Notes: a model not told the origin generated them from the sequence alone. DNA of 64,000 bases from CAMASH01 sp041746635 (GCA_041746635.1 JBGTGQ010000063.1:61766-125765); one strand, 5' to 3'; shown: positions 18,204-26,252, counted from the stretch's first letter. Numbers and translations are program-made.

Positions 18204-18270
18204 CACAGGGAATCAGGCATCTTGCCTGTGAACGAATACCGGAACGGGCAAGATGCCCGTGCTCCCTGTG
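18204..18270. repeat. twin-hairpin element with outer stem (three-way-junction fold)
   Basis: An 8-bp outer stem cacaggga/tccctgtg encloses two hairpins with almost the same core: caggca-tct-tgcctg (18214-18228) and cgggca-aga-tgcccg (18245-18259). The pairing is perfect in all three stems. It lies between the resB-like and glycosyltransferase genes, in a 170-bp gap. Related cores are at 20430, 37682 and 56368. Confidence 0.8.
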
Positions 18271-18365
18271 AAAGCCTTCACCCTTCGGCGCTCTCCCCCG
18301 ACGGCGCGCCTCGGCGGTCAAACCAATTGACAGGTCCGCCCGTCAGCCCGTTTGATCACCACGCC

Positions 18366-20384
18366 TTGAAAAACCACGCCGGATCTCTCCTTGCCGCATT
18401 TTTGCGCCGCCGAGCGGTGGATCAGGCCCGCATTTTTCTCGGCCTCATCGCGCTCGCCTTGGTCGCCATCCTCATTTTTGCCAACAACCCGTGGAATGTG
18501 AAAGTGGCCGAGGGCGCGCGGCTGAAGATCTCCCAATACGTCGCCATTTATTTTTGGTTGGCTGCCGTGGGCAACCTTGTGCTGGTCGGCATCCTCGCGG
18601 CCACGGCCTCCTGGTGGACCCAGCCCATGCCGGTCCGGGCGTGGGCGGCCGAGAAAAAAACCTCGCCCGTTTTCCGTTGGCTCGTTCTTGGTGCCATGAT
18701 TGCCGCGGCCATTCTGGCCTGGCCGCGGATGGGGCAAAGTTTTTGGCACGATGAATCCGACCGCGTGGAAGATGTCCTGGTCGGAAAATACCGCCTCGAC
18801 GACAAGGGTCAGTGGCAGTTCCGTACCTTGCCCTGGCGCGACACCGTTTTCTATTACCGCGTGCCGAATCACGTGCTGCAAAGCATCCTTAGCCGCGCCT
18901 CCAACGAAATCTGGCGGCTGGTCACCCGGCCCACCGGCCTCCAGTTCAGCGAGACCGCCATTCGTCTTCCCGGCTTCCTTGCTGGCATTGCCGCCGTGGG
19001 CGCGCTCGCCCTCTTGCTGGCCCGGATGGGATTCCCCGCCGCCGGCGTGCTGGCCGCCTGGTTTCTGGCCATTCATCCCTGGTTCCTGCGCTATGCCACC
19101 GAGGCCCGTGCGTATAACTACGTTTTGCTGCTCATTCCCCTCTATTTTCTCACCGTCCGGTTCGTGTGGCGGGAAGGCCGGGTTCGCGGCTGGATCGCCT
19201 TTGCCATCGTCCAGTTTCTCCTCATGTATTTGTATCCGACCTGCGCCTTTGTGCTGGCCGTGACGAATCTGCTCCTGCTGCCCCCGCTGGCGGCCCGCTG
19301 GCGCTGGACGCCGCAATTGCTCGTTCAATCCACCCGCCTGCTCGTGGCGAACATCGCCGCGGCCATGCTTTTTCTGCAAATGATGCTGCCCTGCATCCCC
19401 CAGTTTCTCGACTATTTGGAAAAAACCCCCGGCCAGGGCGAACTCAGCATCCGCTGGTTGAAAAATGTCGCGAGTTTTTTTCTCGCCGGCGTGCCCTGGA
19501 GTTATTCCTTCCAACCCGACTCCTCCTATCTCGAACTCTGGCCCTGGGCCATCGCCCACCCGAACCTTTTTTTTACCATCATTGGCGTGGCCATCCTCCT
19601 CATGGCCCTTGGTTTCTTCCGCATGGTGCGGCGCGACATCCCCACCGCCCTCTTTGCCGTGGCCGTTCCCGTGGCCTCGCTGCTGTGCGTGGGGGAATCC
19701 TGGCGGCGCGAGGGATTTCTTTTTGAATGGTACATCATCTTTCTCCTGCCCGTCCTCGTCGCCTTCCTCGCCGTCGGGGTCTGGGGGAATCGCCGCCACG
19801 CGCCCGCCTCACGCTTGCAAACGATCGCCGGCACAGTGTTTTCCCTCCTGCTTCTCTCCGCCTACGCCGCCTGGACCACCCCCCAGCGCGACTTCCTGCG
19901 CCACAACTCGCTCCAGCCTTATCGCGAATCCGTCGAACTCGCCCGCCCCCTCCTCGATCCTCTCGACCCCGCGCAGGATCGCATCATCACCGCCACCTTC
20001 TACAGCAAACCCTTCCCCTACGACCCCCGCATCATTCTCTTCAACGATGGCCCCGAACTCGGCCGCCTCGTCCGCCAGGCCGACGAGGAAAACAAAAGCC
20101 TCTTCATCAACCTCGGCTTCCTCGTCACCGTCCAAGGCGAACACCCGCACAAATATCGCTTCCTCAAGGAATCCGGCTTCTTCGACGACCTCGGAATCCT
20201 CCCCGGTTTTATGGAAACCCTCGGGCGCCACGTCTTCCGCTACCGCCCCGGATCGGCGACCGGACATGATTTCTCCACCATCCCCGCCGACATCGGCCGG
20301 TCCAACAAGGACGAAAAAACCCCCGCCGTCGATATCGGCGGAGGCCAGGCCTACCTCCCTCCCGATCCCGTTCAGGCGGACTAA
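18366..20384 (+). CDS. GT-C family membrane glycosyltransferase (ArnT/PMT-like)
   Basis: About 672 residues with 11-13 TM segments. The start is uncertain: no ATG is available, and TTG at 18366 (MKNHAGSLLAAFLRR) or TTG at 18327 are candidates. The acidic DE pair in the first periplasmic loop (FWHDESDRVED) fits the metal/catalytic position of GT-C enzymes, and HPWFLRYATEARAYNYVLLLI (short form RYATEARAYN) is the familiar second-loop motif of the PMT_2/DUF2142-like group. Such enzymes transfer a sugar from a polyprenyl-phosphate donor to lipid or protein acceptors at the outer face. The C-terminal 170 residues are soluble. The preceding gap holds the twin-hairpin element, and the gene stands alone. 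Confidence 0.75.
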   Translation: MKNHAGSLLAAFLRRRAVDQARIFLGLIALALVAILIFANNPWNVKVAEGARLKISQYVAIYFWLAAVGNLVLVGILAATASWWTQPMPVRAWAAEKKTSPVFRWLVLGAMIAAAILAWPRMGQSFWHDESDRVEDVLVGKYRLDDKGQWQFRTLPWRDTVFYYRVPNHVLQSILSRASNEIWRLVTRPTGLQFSETAIRLPGFLAGIAAVGALALLLARMGFPAAGVLAAWFLAIHPWFLRYATEARAYNYVLLLIPLYFLTVRFVWREGRVRGWIAFAIVQFLLMYLYPTCAFVLAVTNLLLLPPLAARWRWTPQLLVQSTRLLVANIAAAMLFLQMMLPCIPQFLDYLEKTPGQGELSIRWLKNVASFFLAGVPWSYSFQPDSSYLELWPWAIAHPNLFFTIIGVAILLMALGFFRMVRRDIPTALFAVAVPVASLLCVGESWRREGFLFEWYIIFLLPVLVAFLAVGVWGNRRHAPASRLQTIAGTVFSLLLLSAYAAWTTPQRDFLRHNSLQPYRESVELARPLLDPLDPAQDRIITATFYSKPFPYDPRIILFNDGPELGRLVRQADEENKSLFINLGFLVTVQGEHPHKYRFLKESGFFDDLGILPGFMETLGRHVFRYRPGSATGHDFSTIPADIGRSNKDEKTPAVDIGGGQAYLPPDPVQAD

Positions 20385-20429
20385 TACCAGTTTTGGAATT
20401 CTGGTGACGAGAGTTTCCCCGGGGAGGGT

Positions 20430-20463
20430 GGGCGTGCCGCCCGCCAATTTGGGCATCCTGCCC
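20430..20463. repeat. twin-hairpin REP-like element
   Basis: Hairpins gggcg-tgc-cgccc (20430-20442) and gggca-tcc-tgccc (20451-20463) lie between the glycosyltransferase stop and the vapB-like start. The second has the GGCA/TGCC core seen at 18204, 37682 and 56368. Confidence 0.6.
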
Positions 20464-20522
20464 GAATTTCCCTTCCGCAGGCTTTTTCTTGCTCCAAAGC
20501 TTTTGTATTCTATCCTTTGGAT

Positions 20523-20816
20523 ATGGCCACCATTAAAAGAAAGCCATCCACCAGACCGGCCTCCTCGCAAACCACCATTTCCCCGGCCTTTCAGACCACC
20601 CTCTCGGCCGAGGCCGTGCGGACGCTTAATCTGCGGCCGGGCATGAAGCTCAGCCAGACCGTCGAGGGTAACCGCCTCATTCTCGAACCCCTCCTCGAAG
20701 TGGACGCCCTTGCCGGTTCCTTGGGCAAGGGCAAAGCCGCCGTCAGTGTGGAAAAGATGTCCAAAGGCGCGCGCTCTGCCCTCGCGGCAGCCGGTCGCAA
20801 GGGGCAGCATGGTTGA
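20523..20816 (+). CDS. vapB: AbrB/SpoVT-type antitoxin
   Basis: A 97-residue protein starting MATIKRKPSTR. The middle contains the AbrB swapped-hairpin pattern, TTISPAFQTTLSAEAVRTLNLRPGMKLSQTVEGNRLILEP (core: LNLRPGMKLSQTVEGNRLIL), where 'lgl.pGdkl.....g.ril' is diagnostic. The C-terminal part (GKAAVSVEKMSKGARSALAAAG) would bind the toxin. It overlaps the toxin start by eight bases. It should bind its own promoter, in the gap that also holds a twin-hairpin repeat. A TTG two codons upstream is a less likely start. Confidence 0.8.
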   Translation: MATIKRKPSTRPASSQTTISPAFQTTLSAEAVRTLNLRPGMKLSQTVEGNRLILEPLLEVDALAGSLGKGKAAVSVEKMSKGARSALAAAGRKGQHG

Positions 20817-21234
20817 AACCCTTGCCGTTGATACCAACGTCATCATCCGCTTCCTCACCGGAGATGACCCGGCGCAATCCCCCATCGCCGCCAGGCTGTT
20901 CCGGGCTGCGGCTTCCGGCCGGGTGAATCTGCTCATCCCCACGCCGATCCTGCAGGAGACCGTCTATGTGCTGGAAACCTTCTACGACGGCACGCCGGAA
21001 ACCATCGCCCCCAAACTCATCTCCCTCCTCAATTTACCAGGCGTCACCTGTCCCGACGCCCGCTGGGTGCTGGATGCGCTCCATTGGTATCGCGCCAAAA
21101 ATGCCGACTTCGGCGACGCCCTGCTTTGCGCTTATGCCCGGAAGGAAGGCTGCTCGGTAACCACCTTCGACCAAGGCCTGATCAAGAAATTTCCGGAAAT
21201 CTCGGCCAGCCAACCCGCTCGGAAGAAGGTTTGA
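20809..21234 (+). CDS. vapC: PIN-domain toxin, VapC family
   Basis: A 141-residue PIN ribonuclease. Acidic residues of the active site are present: AVDTNVIIRFLTGDD at the N-terminus, the central LQETVYVLETFY (E), and the C-terminal NADFGDALLCAYARKEGCSVTTFDQGL (core NADFGDALL and TTFDQ). It belongs to the 'DTNVLvRfl..Dd..Q' VapC type. It follows its antitoxin with an 8-bp overlap, as a second independent toxin-antitoxin module in this window besides the one at 8.7-9.3 kb. Confidence 0.9.
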   Translation: MVETLAVDTNVIIRFLTGDDPAQSPIAARLFRAAASGRVNLLIPTPILQETVYVLETFYDGTPETIAPKLISLLNLPGVTCPDARWVLDALHWYRAKNADFGDALLCAYARKEGCSVTTFDQGLIKKFPEISASQPARKKV

Positions 21235-21450
21235 GGGAGTCGGCAGGTGGCTGTAGGCCAGCAAAGGTTATCCCTCCAGCGTATTTGCCGCCCCGCTTCG
21301 GTTTTGAGGGAGGAAGGGGTTCGTGGGCGGGGCAAGGGTAAGAGCCGTCACGATGGGAAGCATATAGGGTTCTGGGGCGAAGTGGCATGGGCCGGAAGGT
21401 CGAAGTCACCGCCTCCGGGAAGGGGGAATTGGATGAAAGGGCTTCGATGG

Positions 21451-21618
21451 TTATTCTTTGCATACCCCACAACTCCCGCCGTTTTTGTGACAGTGCTTAC
21501 ACCCCGTGCAATTTTTACAGGCAGTGCAATTTGCTGAACCTGTACACGCCTTTCCTGCGTAGGAGAAAGGTGCTGCAGCCAAGCTGAGCGCGAGTGAGAA
21601 CAGGAATATATATTTCAT
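21451..21618 (-). CDS. tiny secreted cysteine-rich peptide (55 aa)
   Basis: ATG at 21618 to TAA at 21451. The N-terminus MKYIFLFSLALSLAAAPFSYA is a clean signal peptide with a cleavage site after SYA. The mature part of about 34 residues begins GKACTGSANCTACKNC and continues TGCKHCHKNGGSCGVCKE. Nine Cys and two His sit in CxxC-type pairs, which could bind metal or form disulfides in the periplasm or outside. No enzyme motif. Codon use and the signal peptide make this a real gene rather than a chance frame. Similar tiny cysteine-rich peptides occur in scattered bacteria as hypothetical proteins, from memory. It is alone in an otherwise gene-poor 890-bp gap. Confidence 0.72.
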   Translation of the reverse strand: MKYIFLFSLALSLAAAPFSYAGKACTGSANCTACKNCTGCKHCHKNGGSCGVCKE

Positions 21619-21644
21619 TATTAACTTTCTATCGAAAGTAAATT

Positions 21645-21691
21645 AGGCTTGATCAAGCCATATAGGAAACAGCCTGGATCAAGCCTTTTTT
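21645..21691 (+). terminator. hairpin with T-run upstream of the cysteine-rich peptide gene
   Basis: AGGCTTGATC (21645-21654) pairs with GATCAAGCCT (21677-21686), followed by T6. Nested in the left arm is the perfect palindrome ggcttgatcaagcc (21646-21659). The orientation suits ending plus-strand transcripts, but it also lies in the 5' region of the minus-strand peptide gene, so another regulatory use is possible. Confidence 0.4.
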
Positions 21692-21835
21692 GGTTGGCGA
21701 CGGAAAGGAAGGGTGGCCAGTGCCGGGGAGTTCGCATCGGGGAGGTCTAGACGAAAGCGGGAAGGGTGTCGAGTTTGCGGCAAAAGGAAAGTCGTTCGGG
21801 TGAGAAGCGGCTTTCGGGTTTGGTTGGCTGAGGGG

Positions 21836-21958
21836 TTACGGGACGACGATCTGGGCGATGTCGCTTTCGGGGCCGTCGCCGGCGGCGTTGACGGGGATGA
21901 TGTGGATTTTCACGGTGGCGCCGCCGGAGACGCCGCTGAGGGTGGATTCGCTTTCGGT
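21836..21958 (-). pseudogene. 3' remnant of an FN3-like domain protein
   Basis: A 40-codon frame ending in TAA reads ...STLSGVSGGATVKIHIIP and VNAAGDGPESDIAQIVVP, the last two strands of a fibronectin-type-III-like fold ('v.V.AvNaaGeSpps'). No start or upstream domain is present: the frame runs into unrelated sequence and a stop a few codons earlier. It is read as the tail of a longer, mostly deleted surface protein. Confidence 0.5.
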
Positions 21959-22124
21959 GCAGGGATGATGGAGAGGTTCAGAACGATATCCGCAAAGGGG
22001 AGGATTCACTCGTTAGGCGGATCGGACTTTCGTCGTAAGCCGCTCATTTTCATGCCCTCAACCCTCAACTCCGAATCTGTCTATTGACTTTCCGGTGAGC
22101 CTTTCGAAAATTGCCCCTCATCAC

Positions 22125-22991
22125 ATGCGCTCTCTCTTTTGCCTCGCGTTTTGCCTTCTTTGCCTTCTTCCGGCCCAGGCGGACGACAAAATCGTCGTCG
22201 CGCTTAAACCCGACAAGGACCCCGAGAAAATGCTCAGCGAGCGCACGGTGCTGGCGGATTTTCTTTCCAAAAAACTCGGCCAACCGGTGGAAGTGATCGT
22301 GCCGCTTTCTTCCGCGGTCATCATCGAAGGCCTGGCCAATGGCACAATTGATCTCGGTTATCTCAGCGCCACTGACATGTTGAACGCCCGCAAGGCCAAG
22401 GCGGGCTCGCTTCTTCTCGCCGGCGAGATCGATGGCAAGACTTCCTACGCCAGCTATTGGCTGACGCTGAAAGAAAGGCCCTACAAGGACATCACCGAAC
22501 TCAAGGGCCGCCCCGTGGCCTTTGCCAGCCGCACCAGCACGTCGGGTTACCTGATTCCCATGCGCGATCTCAGCCAGCGGGGGCTGCTCTCCGGCAGCGG
22601 TGATGCGGAGAGTTTCTTCGGCAAGGGCAATGTGATCTTCGGCACCGGATACGTCTCGGCCATTGAGAGGGTTTTTGCCGGGGAAGCCGAGGCCGCCGCC
22701 GTGAGTTATTACGTGCTCGACCAAGATAAACATCTCACCACCGAGCAGCGGGCCAAACTCCGCGTCCTGCAATCGCAGGGTCCCGTGCCCACCCATGTCA
22801 TCGCGGTGGCCTCCGCGCTGCCGGATGACCGCAAGGCCGCGCTGAAGACGGCCCTGCTCGACCTGAACGACCCCGCCAGCTCCGCCCTGCGCGATCAGCT
22901 TTTCACCTCGAAGCTGGTCGAAACCGACGAAGCTGCCCATCTCGCGCCTGTCGAGGAGTCACTCAAGGTCGTCGGCGCGGATAAGCCCTGA
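22125..22991 (+). CDS. phnD: phosphate/phosphite/phosphonate ABC transporter substrate-binding protein (PhnD family)
   Basis: A 288-residue periplasmic binding protein. The start at MRSLFCLAFCLLCLLPAQA gives a proper signal peptide; the in-frame upstream codons do not. The mature sequence begins DDKIVVALKPDKDPEKML, typical of PhnD ('l.vGl.P..d...l'), and contains IDLGYLSATDML, TSTSGYLIPM and GTGYVSAIERVFAGEAEAAAVS (the last as GEAEAAAVS), the pattern of anion-binding-site loops in the PhnD_like_PBP2 family. It begins the three-gene phnDCE-type operon, nine bases before the ATPase. Ligand (phosphonate, phosphite or another oxyanion) cannot be set from sequence, as no catabolic phn genes are near. 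Confidence 0.85.
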   Translation: MRSLFCLAFCLLCLLPAQADDKIVVALKPDKDPEKMLSERTVLADFLSKKLGQPVEVIVPLSSAVIIEGLANGTIDLGYLSATDMLNARKAKAGSLLLAGEIDGKTSYASYWLTLKERPYKDITELKGRPVAFASRTSTSGYLIPMRDLSQRGLLSGSGDAESFFGKGNVIFGTGYVSAIERVFAGEAEAAAVSYYVLDQDKHLTTEQRAKLRVLQSQGPVPTHVIAVASALPDDRKAALKTALLDLNDPASSALRDQLFTSKLVETDEAAHLAPVEESLKVVGADKP

Positions 22992-22999
22992 CCGCCGGG

Positions 23000-23686
23000 A
23001 TGGCCGAGGTCCCGCAGATCGCGGTTCGCGCTTTGGAGGTGGCCCGGGCGGAGCGCTCCTTGGTGCGAAACCTCGACCTCGCCATTCCGCGCGGACATTT
23101 TCTCGTCATTGCCGGTCCTTCCGGCGCGGGAAAAACCAGCCTGCTTTCCTGCCTGGCCGGCCTGATCGTGCCGCGCCAGGGCGAAATTTCCTACGAAGGG
23201 CGGCACGCGCCGGCGGACTATCGCTCCCGGCTGGGTCTGGTTTTCCAGCACCTGCTCCTCACCCCCAATGCCACTGCGGAAACCAATGCCCTCTGCGGTC
23301 TGCTGGGTGGATTGCCGTGGTGGCGAACGTTGGGGGGATTTCGTCGGACAGACAAAACCCGCGCGCTCGGCATTCTGGAAAAGCTGGAGTTGGCCGCTTA
23401 CGCGCAAACTCCCGTGCGGCGGATCTCCGGCGGCGAACGCCAGCGTGTGGCCATCGCGCGAGCCTTGATGGCTTCGCCCCAAGTCCTCTTGGCGGACGAA
23501 CCCGTTTCGCACCTTGATCCTCCCCTGGCCCGCGCCGTGCTGGCCCTGCTCCGGCAGCAGGCCCGCGAGACTGGCTGCGCGGTGGTTTGTGTGCTGCACG
23601 ATGAAGCCCTCACCGCCGAATTTGCCGACTCCGTTCTCTCCCTGCGCAAAGATGAACCGGCGGCGTGGAGTCTGAAAACACCATGA
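23000..23686 (+). CDS. phnC: ABC transporter ATP-binding protein (PhnC-like)
   Basis: A 228-residue ATPase. Walker A GPSGAGKTSL, Q-loop VFQHLLL, signature RISGGERQRVAIARAL, Walker B VLLADEP with the following D-loop HLDPPL, and the switch histidine in VLHDEAL are all present. It powers the transporter whose other parts flank it: PhnD-like binding protein upstream and PhnE-like permease overlapping its stop (ATGA). Compared with PhnC the protein is a little short and has a Gly/Trp-rich insertion (GLLGGLPWWRTLGGF) after the Q-loop, which PhnC proteins often also have. Confidence 0.88.
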   Translation: MAEVPQIAVRALEVARAERSLVRNLDLAIPRGHFLVIAGPSGAGKTSLLSCLAGLIVPRQGEISYEGRHAPADYRSRLGLVFQHLLLTPNATAETNALCGLLGGLPWWRTLGGFRRTDKTRALGILEKLELAAYAQTPVRRISGGERQRVAIARALMASPQVLLADEPVSHLDPPLARAVLALLRQQARETGCAVVCVLHDEALTAEFADSVLSLRKDEPAAWSLKTP

Positions 23687-24447
23687 AGCCCCCGCGTCTC
23701 AATGCCTTTCGCATCACGGCGGTGATCTTTGCCTTGGCGGTGATTTTTTCCCTGCCCGCCTTGCGCGGATCGGGACGCTCGCTTGACCATGGGGCGAACT
23801 TGCGGCGCTTCCTGGCGCGGTTCTGGCCGCCGGACTTTTCCGTTCTGCCTGACATCCTGCCCGCGCTGGGCGAGACCATTCAAATCGCCGTCCTAGCCAC
23901 GCTCGCCGCTGGCGTGGTGTCCCTGCTCGTCGCCATCGCAGCCGCGCGAAACATCGCGCCTGGGCCTGTCGTGTTGGTCGCCCGTTTCGGACTTAATGTC
24001 ATTCGCTCAATCCCCAGCCTCATCTGGGCCTTGCTCGCGGTGGCCGCCTTCGGAGCCAACTCGCTCGCGGGTGTGACCGGACTGGCCTTCTATTCCATCG
24101 GCTATCTGGGAAAATTCTTCAGCGATGCTTTTGAATCGGTCGAGTCCGGGGTGTCCGACGCCCTGCGCGCATCCGGCGCGGATGCCATCCAGGGATTTCA
24201 ATATGGCATCTGGCCCCACGCGCGTCCGCTGATCTGGAGTCACACACTCTGGATGCTCGAATACAACATCCGCTCCGCCGCCATCATCGGTTACGTCGGA
24301 GCCGGCGGCATCGGCACCTGGCTGCACACCTATCAGGAATATTACCAGTGGGACAAATTCGCCGCCGTCCTCTGCTGCATCCTCGTGCTCGTCCTCATCC
24401 TCGACTTCGCCGGCGAACGCATCCGCCGCCAATTCGCCGTGCAATAG
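23683..24447 (+). CDS. phnE: ABC transporter permease (PhnE-like)
   Basis: A 254-residue inner-membrane permease; ATG at 23683 overlaps the ATPase stop by four bases and is preferred to the upstream in-frame ATG inside that gene. TM segments lie near residues 10-30, 68-95, 105-130, 140-160 and 225-245. The coupling helix EAA region reads VESGVSDALRASGADAIQGFQYGIWPHA, with the DALRASGADAIQGFQYGIWP part typical of PhnE. Substrate crosses the membrane here. It completes the DCE cassette; no regulator is adjacent. Confidence 0.87.
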   Translation: MKPPRLNAFRITAVIFALAVIFSLPALRGSGRSLDHGANLRRFLARFWPPDFSVLPDILPALGETIQIAVLATLAAGVVSLLVAIAAARNIAPGPVVLVARFGLNVIRSIPSLIWALLAVAAFGANSLAGVTGLAFYSIGYLGKFFSDAFESVESGVSDALRASGADAIQGFQYGIWPHARPLIWSHTLWMLEYNIRSAAIIGYVGAGGIGTWLHTYQEYYQWDKFAAVLCCILVLVLILDFAGERIRRQFAVQ

Positions 24448-24494
24448 CGGGATATTTTCCCGCCGGCGACGGAGTTCGCCTCAGGCACCCACAT

Positions 24495-24947
24495 TCACCG
24501 TGAAGCGAGCTGCCTCACCGCCTCGTAAAGCACAATGCCCGCCGACGTGGCGAGGTTCAGGCTGCGCGCATCGGGCTGCATCGGGATGGTGAGGCAACGC
24601 TCCGCATGGGCCGCGAGCAAACTTTCCGGCAGCCCCTTCGTCTCCCGTCCAAAAACAAGATAATCCCCATCCGCAAAAATCTGCCCCCAATACGGCCGCG
24701 TGGTTTTCGTGGTGAGAAAGAAAAACCGCCCCGCCTTCTCCTCTGCCCTCAACGCCTCAAACGACGGCCAGACCTTCACATCGCACTGCTCCCAGTAATC
24801 CATGCCCGCGCGACGAAGTGCTTTCTCATCCAACGAAAATCCCAGCGGTTCGATGAGATGCAGTCGCGCTCCCGCCGCCAGACACAGCCGGGCGATGTTG
24901 CCGGTGTTGGGCGGGATCTCGGGTTCGACCAGGACGACGTGCAGCAT
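24495..24947 (-). CDS. trmL: tRNA (cytidine/uridine(34)-2'-O)-methyltransferase TrmL
   Basis: A 150-residue SPOUT methyltransferase that 2'-O-methylates the wobble base of leucine tRNAs with SAM. Hallmarks: N-terminal VLVEPEIPPNTGNIARLC, the catalytic-site region, YLVFGRETKGLPE, and the trefoil-knot motif IPMQPDARSLNLATSAGIVLYEAVRQ (core SLNLATSAGIVLYEA). Length equals the family norm (about 155 residues). Soluble and a dimer in known members. It is convergent with phnE (47 bp between ends) and divergent from the amidase gene. Confidence 0.94.
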   Translation of the reverse strand: MLHVVLVEPEIPPNTGNIARLCLAAGARLHLIEPLGFSLDEKALRRAGMDYWEQCDVKVWPSFEALRAEEKAGRFFFLTTKTTRPYWGQIFADGDYLVFGRETKGLPESLLAAHAERCLTIPMQPDARSLNLATSAGIVLYEAVRQLASR

Positions 24948-24969
24948 GGAAAAAACGGAACAGAAAATT

Positions 24970-25045
24970 TAACCACGGATGGACACGGATAAGAAGCCGA
25001 AATGGCGGGCTTGCTTACTTGGCCGTTTTTAATCTGTGTTAATCG
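24970..25045. repeat. intergenic inverted repeat of the 'aaccacggat' type
   Basis: Left arm aaccacggatggacacggat and right arm aatctgtgttaatcg enclose about 40 bases, giving an imperfect inverted repeat between the trmL and amidase starts. It shares the style of the short periodic repeats at 7826, 26260, 41355 and 49191. Confidence 0.5.
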
Positions 25046-25057
25046 TTTCTGAAGTTC

Positions 25058-25690
25058 ATGGCTGAAAAATCCCTCGTTAAAATGATCTCCCTCTTTGTGG
25101 TTCTGCTCGGCCTCCCTTCCGCGGCGTTCGCCGCCGAGCCGCCCGCCATTCGCAAGACCCTCCTGCCGCCAGGCGTCCATGGCCGCCTGACCAAGCGCAC
25201 CATGTCGCCCAGCTACATCACCATCCACGCTACGGAAAATCCCGAGGCCACGGCTGCCCGCCACGCGCTCTATCTTTCCAACAAAGGCAAACGCAGCGGC
25301 AAGCGCGGCCGCGGCTGGGTCACCTGGCACTTCACCGTGGACGACCGCGAGATTGTCCAGCACCTGCTGGCCACCGAACAGGGCGACCACGCCGACTTCG
25401 GCGGGAAAGGCGACCGCAACAGCATCGCCATCGAAATTTGCGAATTCCGGGACTCGCGCCAACAAGCCGCCGCCATCGATCGCGCCGCCCGCCTCGCCGC
25501 CGCCTTGGCCAATCGCCACGGTATTCCCACCCGCAACATTGTCCCGCACAAACACTGGCCGCGCTCAGATTTTCCCTATGGCAAACCCTGCCCGAAGATC
25601 CTCCTCAACCGCGATTCCAGCAGACCCGATGGCTGGCGTCTCGGGGTGAAGTGGAAACAGTTCCTCGTGCGAGTGGACGGCTACCGTTAG
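25058..25690 (+). CDS. exported N-acetylmuramoyl-L-alanine amidase (Amidase_2)
   Basis: A 210-residue zinc amidase that cuts the bond between N-acetylmuramic acid and the peptide stem of peptidoglycan. A signal peptide lies at MISLFVVLLGLPSAAFAAEP, after a short N-terminal extension (MAEKSLVK). Zinc and catalytic residues follow the PGRP/Amidase_2 order: YITIHATENP (first His), VTWHFTVDDREIVQHL, NSIAIEICE, and HKHWPRSDFPYGKPCP, where the second His and Cys-adjacent region sits. It resembles the XlyA/CwlA-type amidase used in wall turnover. The tail WRLGVKWKQFLVRVDGYR closes the fold without a wall-binding domain. Confidence 0.85.
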   Translation: MAEKSLVKMISLFVVLLGLPSAAFAAEPPAIRKTLLPPGVHGRLTKRTMSPSYITIHATENPEATAARHALYLSNKGKRSGKRGRGWVTWHFTVDDREIVQHLLATEQGDHADFGGKGDRNSIAIEICEFRDSRQQAAAIDRAARLAAALANRHGIPTRNIVPHKHWPRSDFPYGKPCPKILLNRDSSRPDGWRLGVKWKQFLVRVDGYR

Positions 25691-25754
25691 GGATCACTAT
25701 TAGCGGGGTCGAGTCGCGGCCGAAGGGGGCGGTCCGACAACGGGACGCGCGGAC

Positions 25755-26252
25755 CTATAAGAACAGCGCGACGCGCGTCCGGGCTCTTTTCAGAAAGGCT
25801 TTGATCTCGGCTTCCGATTCTCTGATCAGGCCGACGGCGTTGCCGTATCCGCCCTTGCGATAAAGCCCGACGGCCAGAAGATAAGTCGCCTTCAGATTAG
25901 CTACCTTGTGGATAGTCTCGCCGCTGGAATAGCGATCGAGTTCCTGATCGAAAATTGTCTTCTTTCGATCGATGGCCGCGAGGCGCCGGGCGTTTGCCGT
26001 GTTCTCCATACCGGAACGATATCCGGACGCGATTTGTGGCAAATGGGGTGTATTACCCAGAGGGAAGCATTGGATTTCTGGGAGGAGCCTTCCCGCAGCG
26101 AGTTTGAGGAACTTTGATGTATCAACGAGCCTTTCCGCATCCGACGGTGGAGGTGGAGATTCTTGAGAGTGGGTGATCTCGGACCTGGCGGAGCGGTTTT
26201 TGCTTTCGCGGAAAAAAGAGGGACGTAGGGGATGGAAAGAAAGAGTGAACAC
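25755..26252 (-). CDS. unrecognised protein; only the C-terminal half looks credible
   Basis: A 165-codon frame. The C-terminal 85 residues (from MENTANARRLAAIDRKKTIF) form a coherent helical, charged protein with GETIHKVANLKATYLLAVGLYRKGGYGNAV. The N-terminal half is Pro/Ser-rich and begins in repeat-like sequence, so translation may start at the internal ATG at 26009. No family was recognised. It is between the amidase and the response regulator, in a stretch with altered composition and scattered repeats, and could be a decayed or orphan gene. Confidence 0.4.
   Translation of the reverse strand: MFTLSFHPLRPSFFRESKNRSARSEITHSQESPPPPSDAERLVDTSKFLKLAAGRLLPEIQCFPLGNTPHLPQIASGYRSGMENTANARRLAAIDRKKTIFDQELDRYSSGETIHKVANLKATYLLAVGLYRKGGYGNAVGLIRESEAEIKAFLKRARTRVALFL

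Noticed and set aside
18054..18365. N-terminal extension of the glycosyltransferase frame
   Set aside because: It covers the resB-like 3' end and the twin-hairpin repeat, with no membrane or catalytic feature.
21182..21472. 96-codon minus-strand frame overlapping the vapC end
   Set aside because: Pro/Arg/Ser-rich, overlaps a clear PIN gene and the cysteine-rich peptide gene, and matches nothing recognised.
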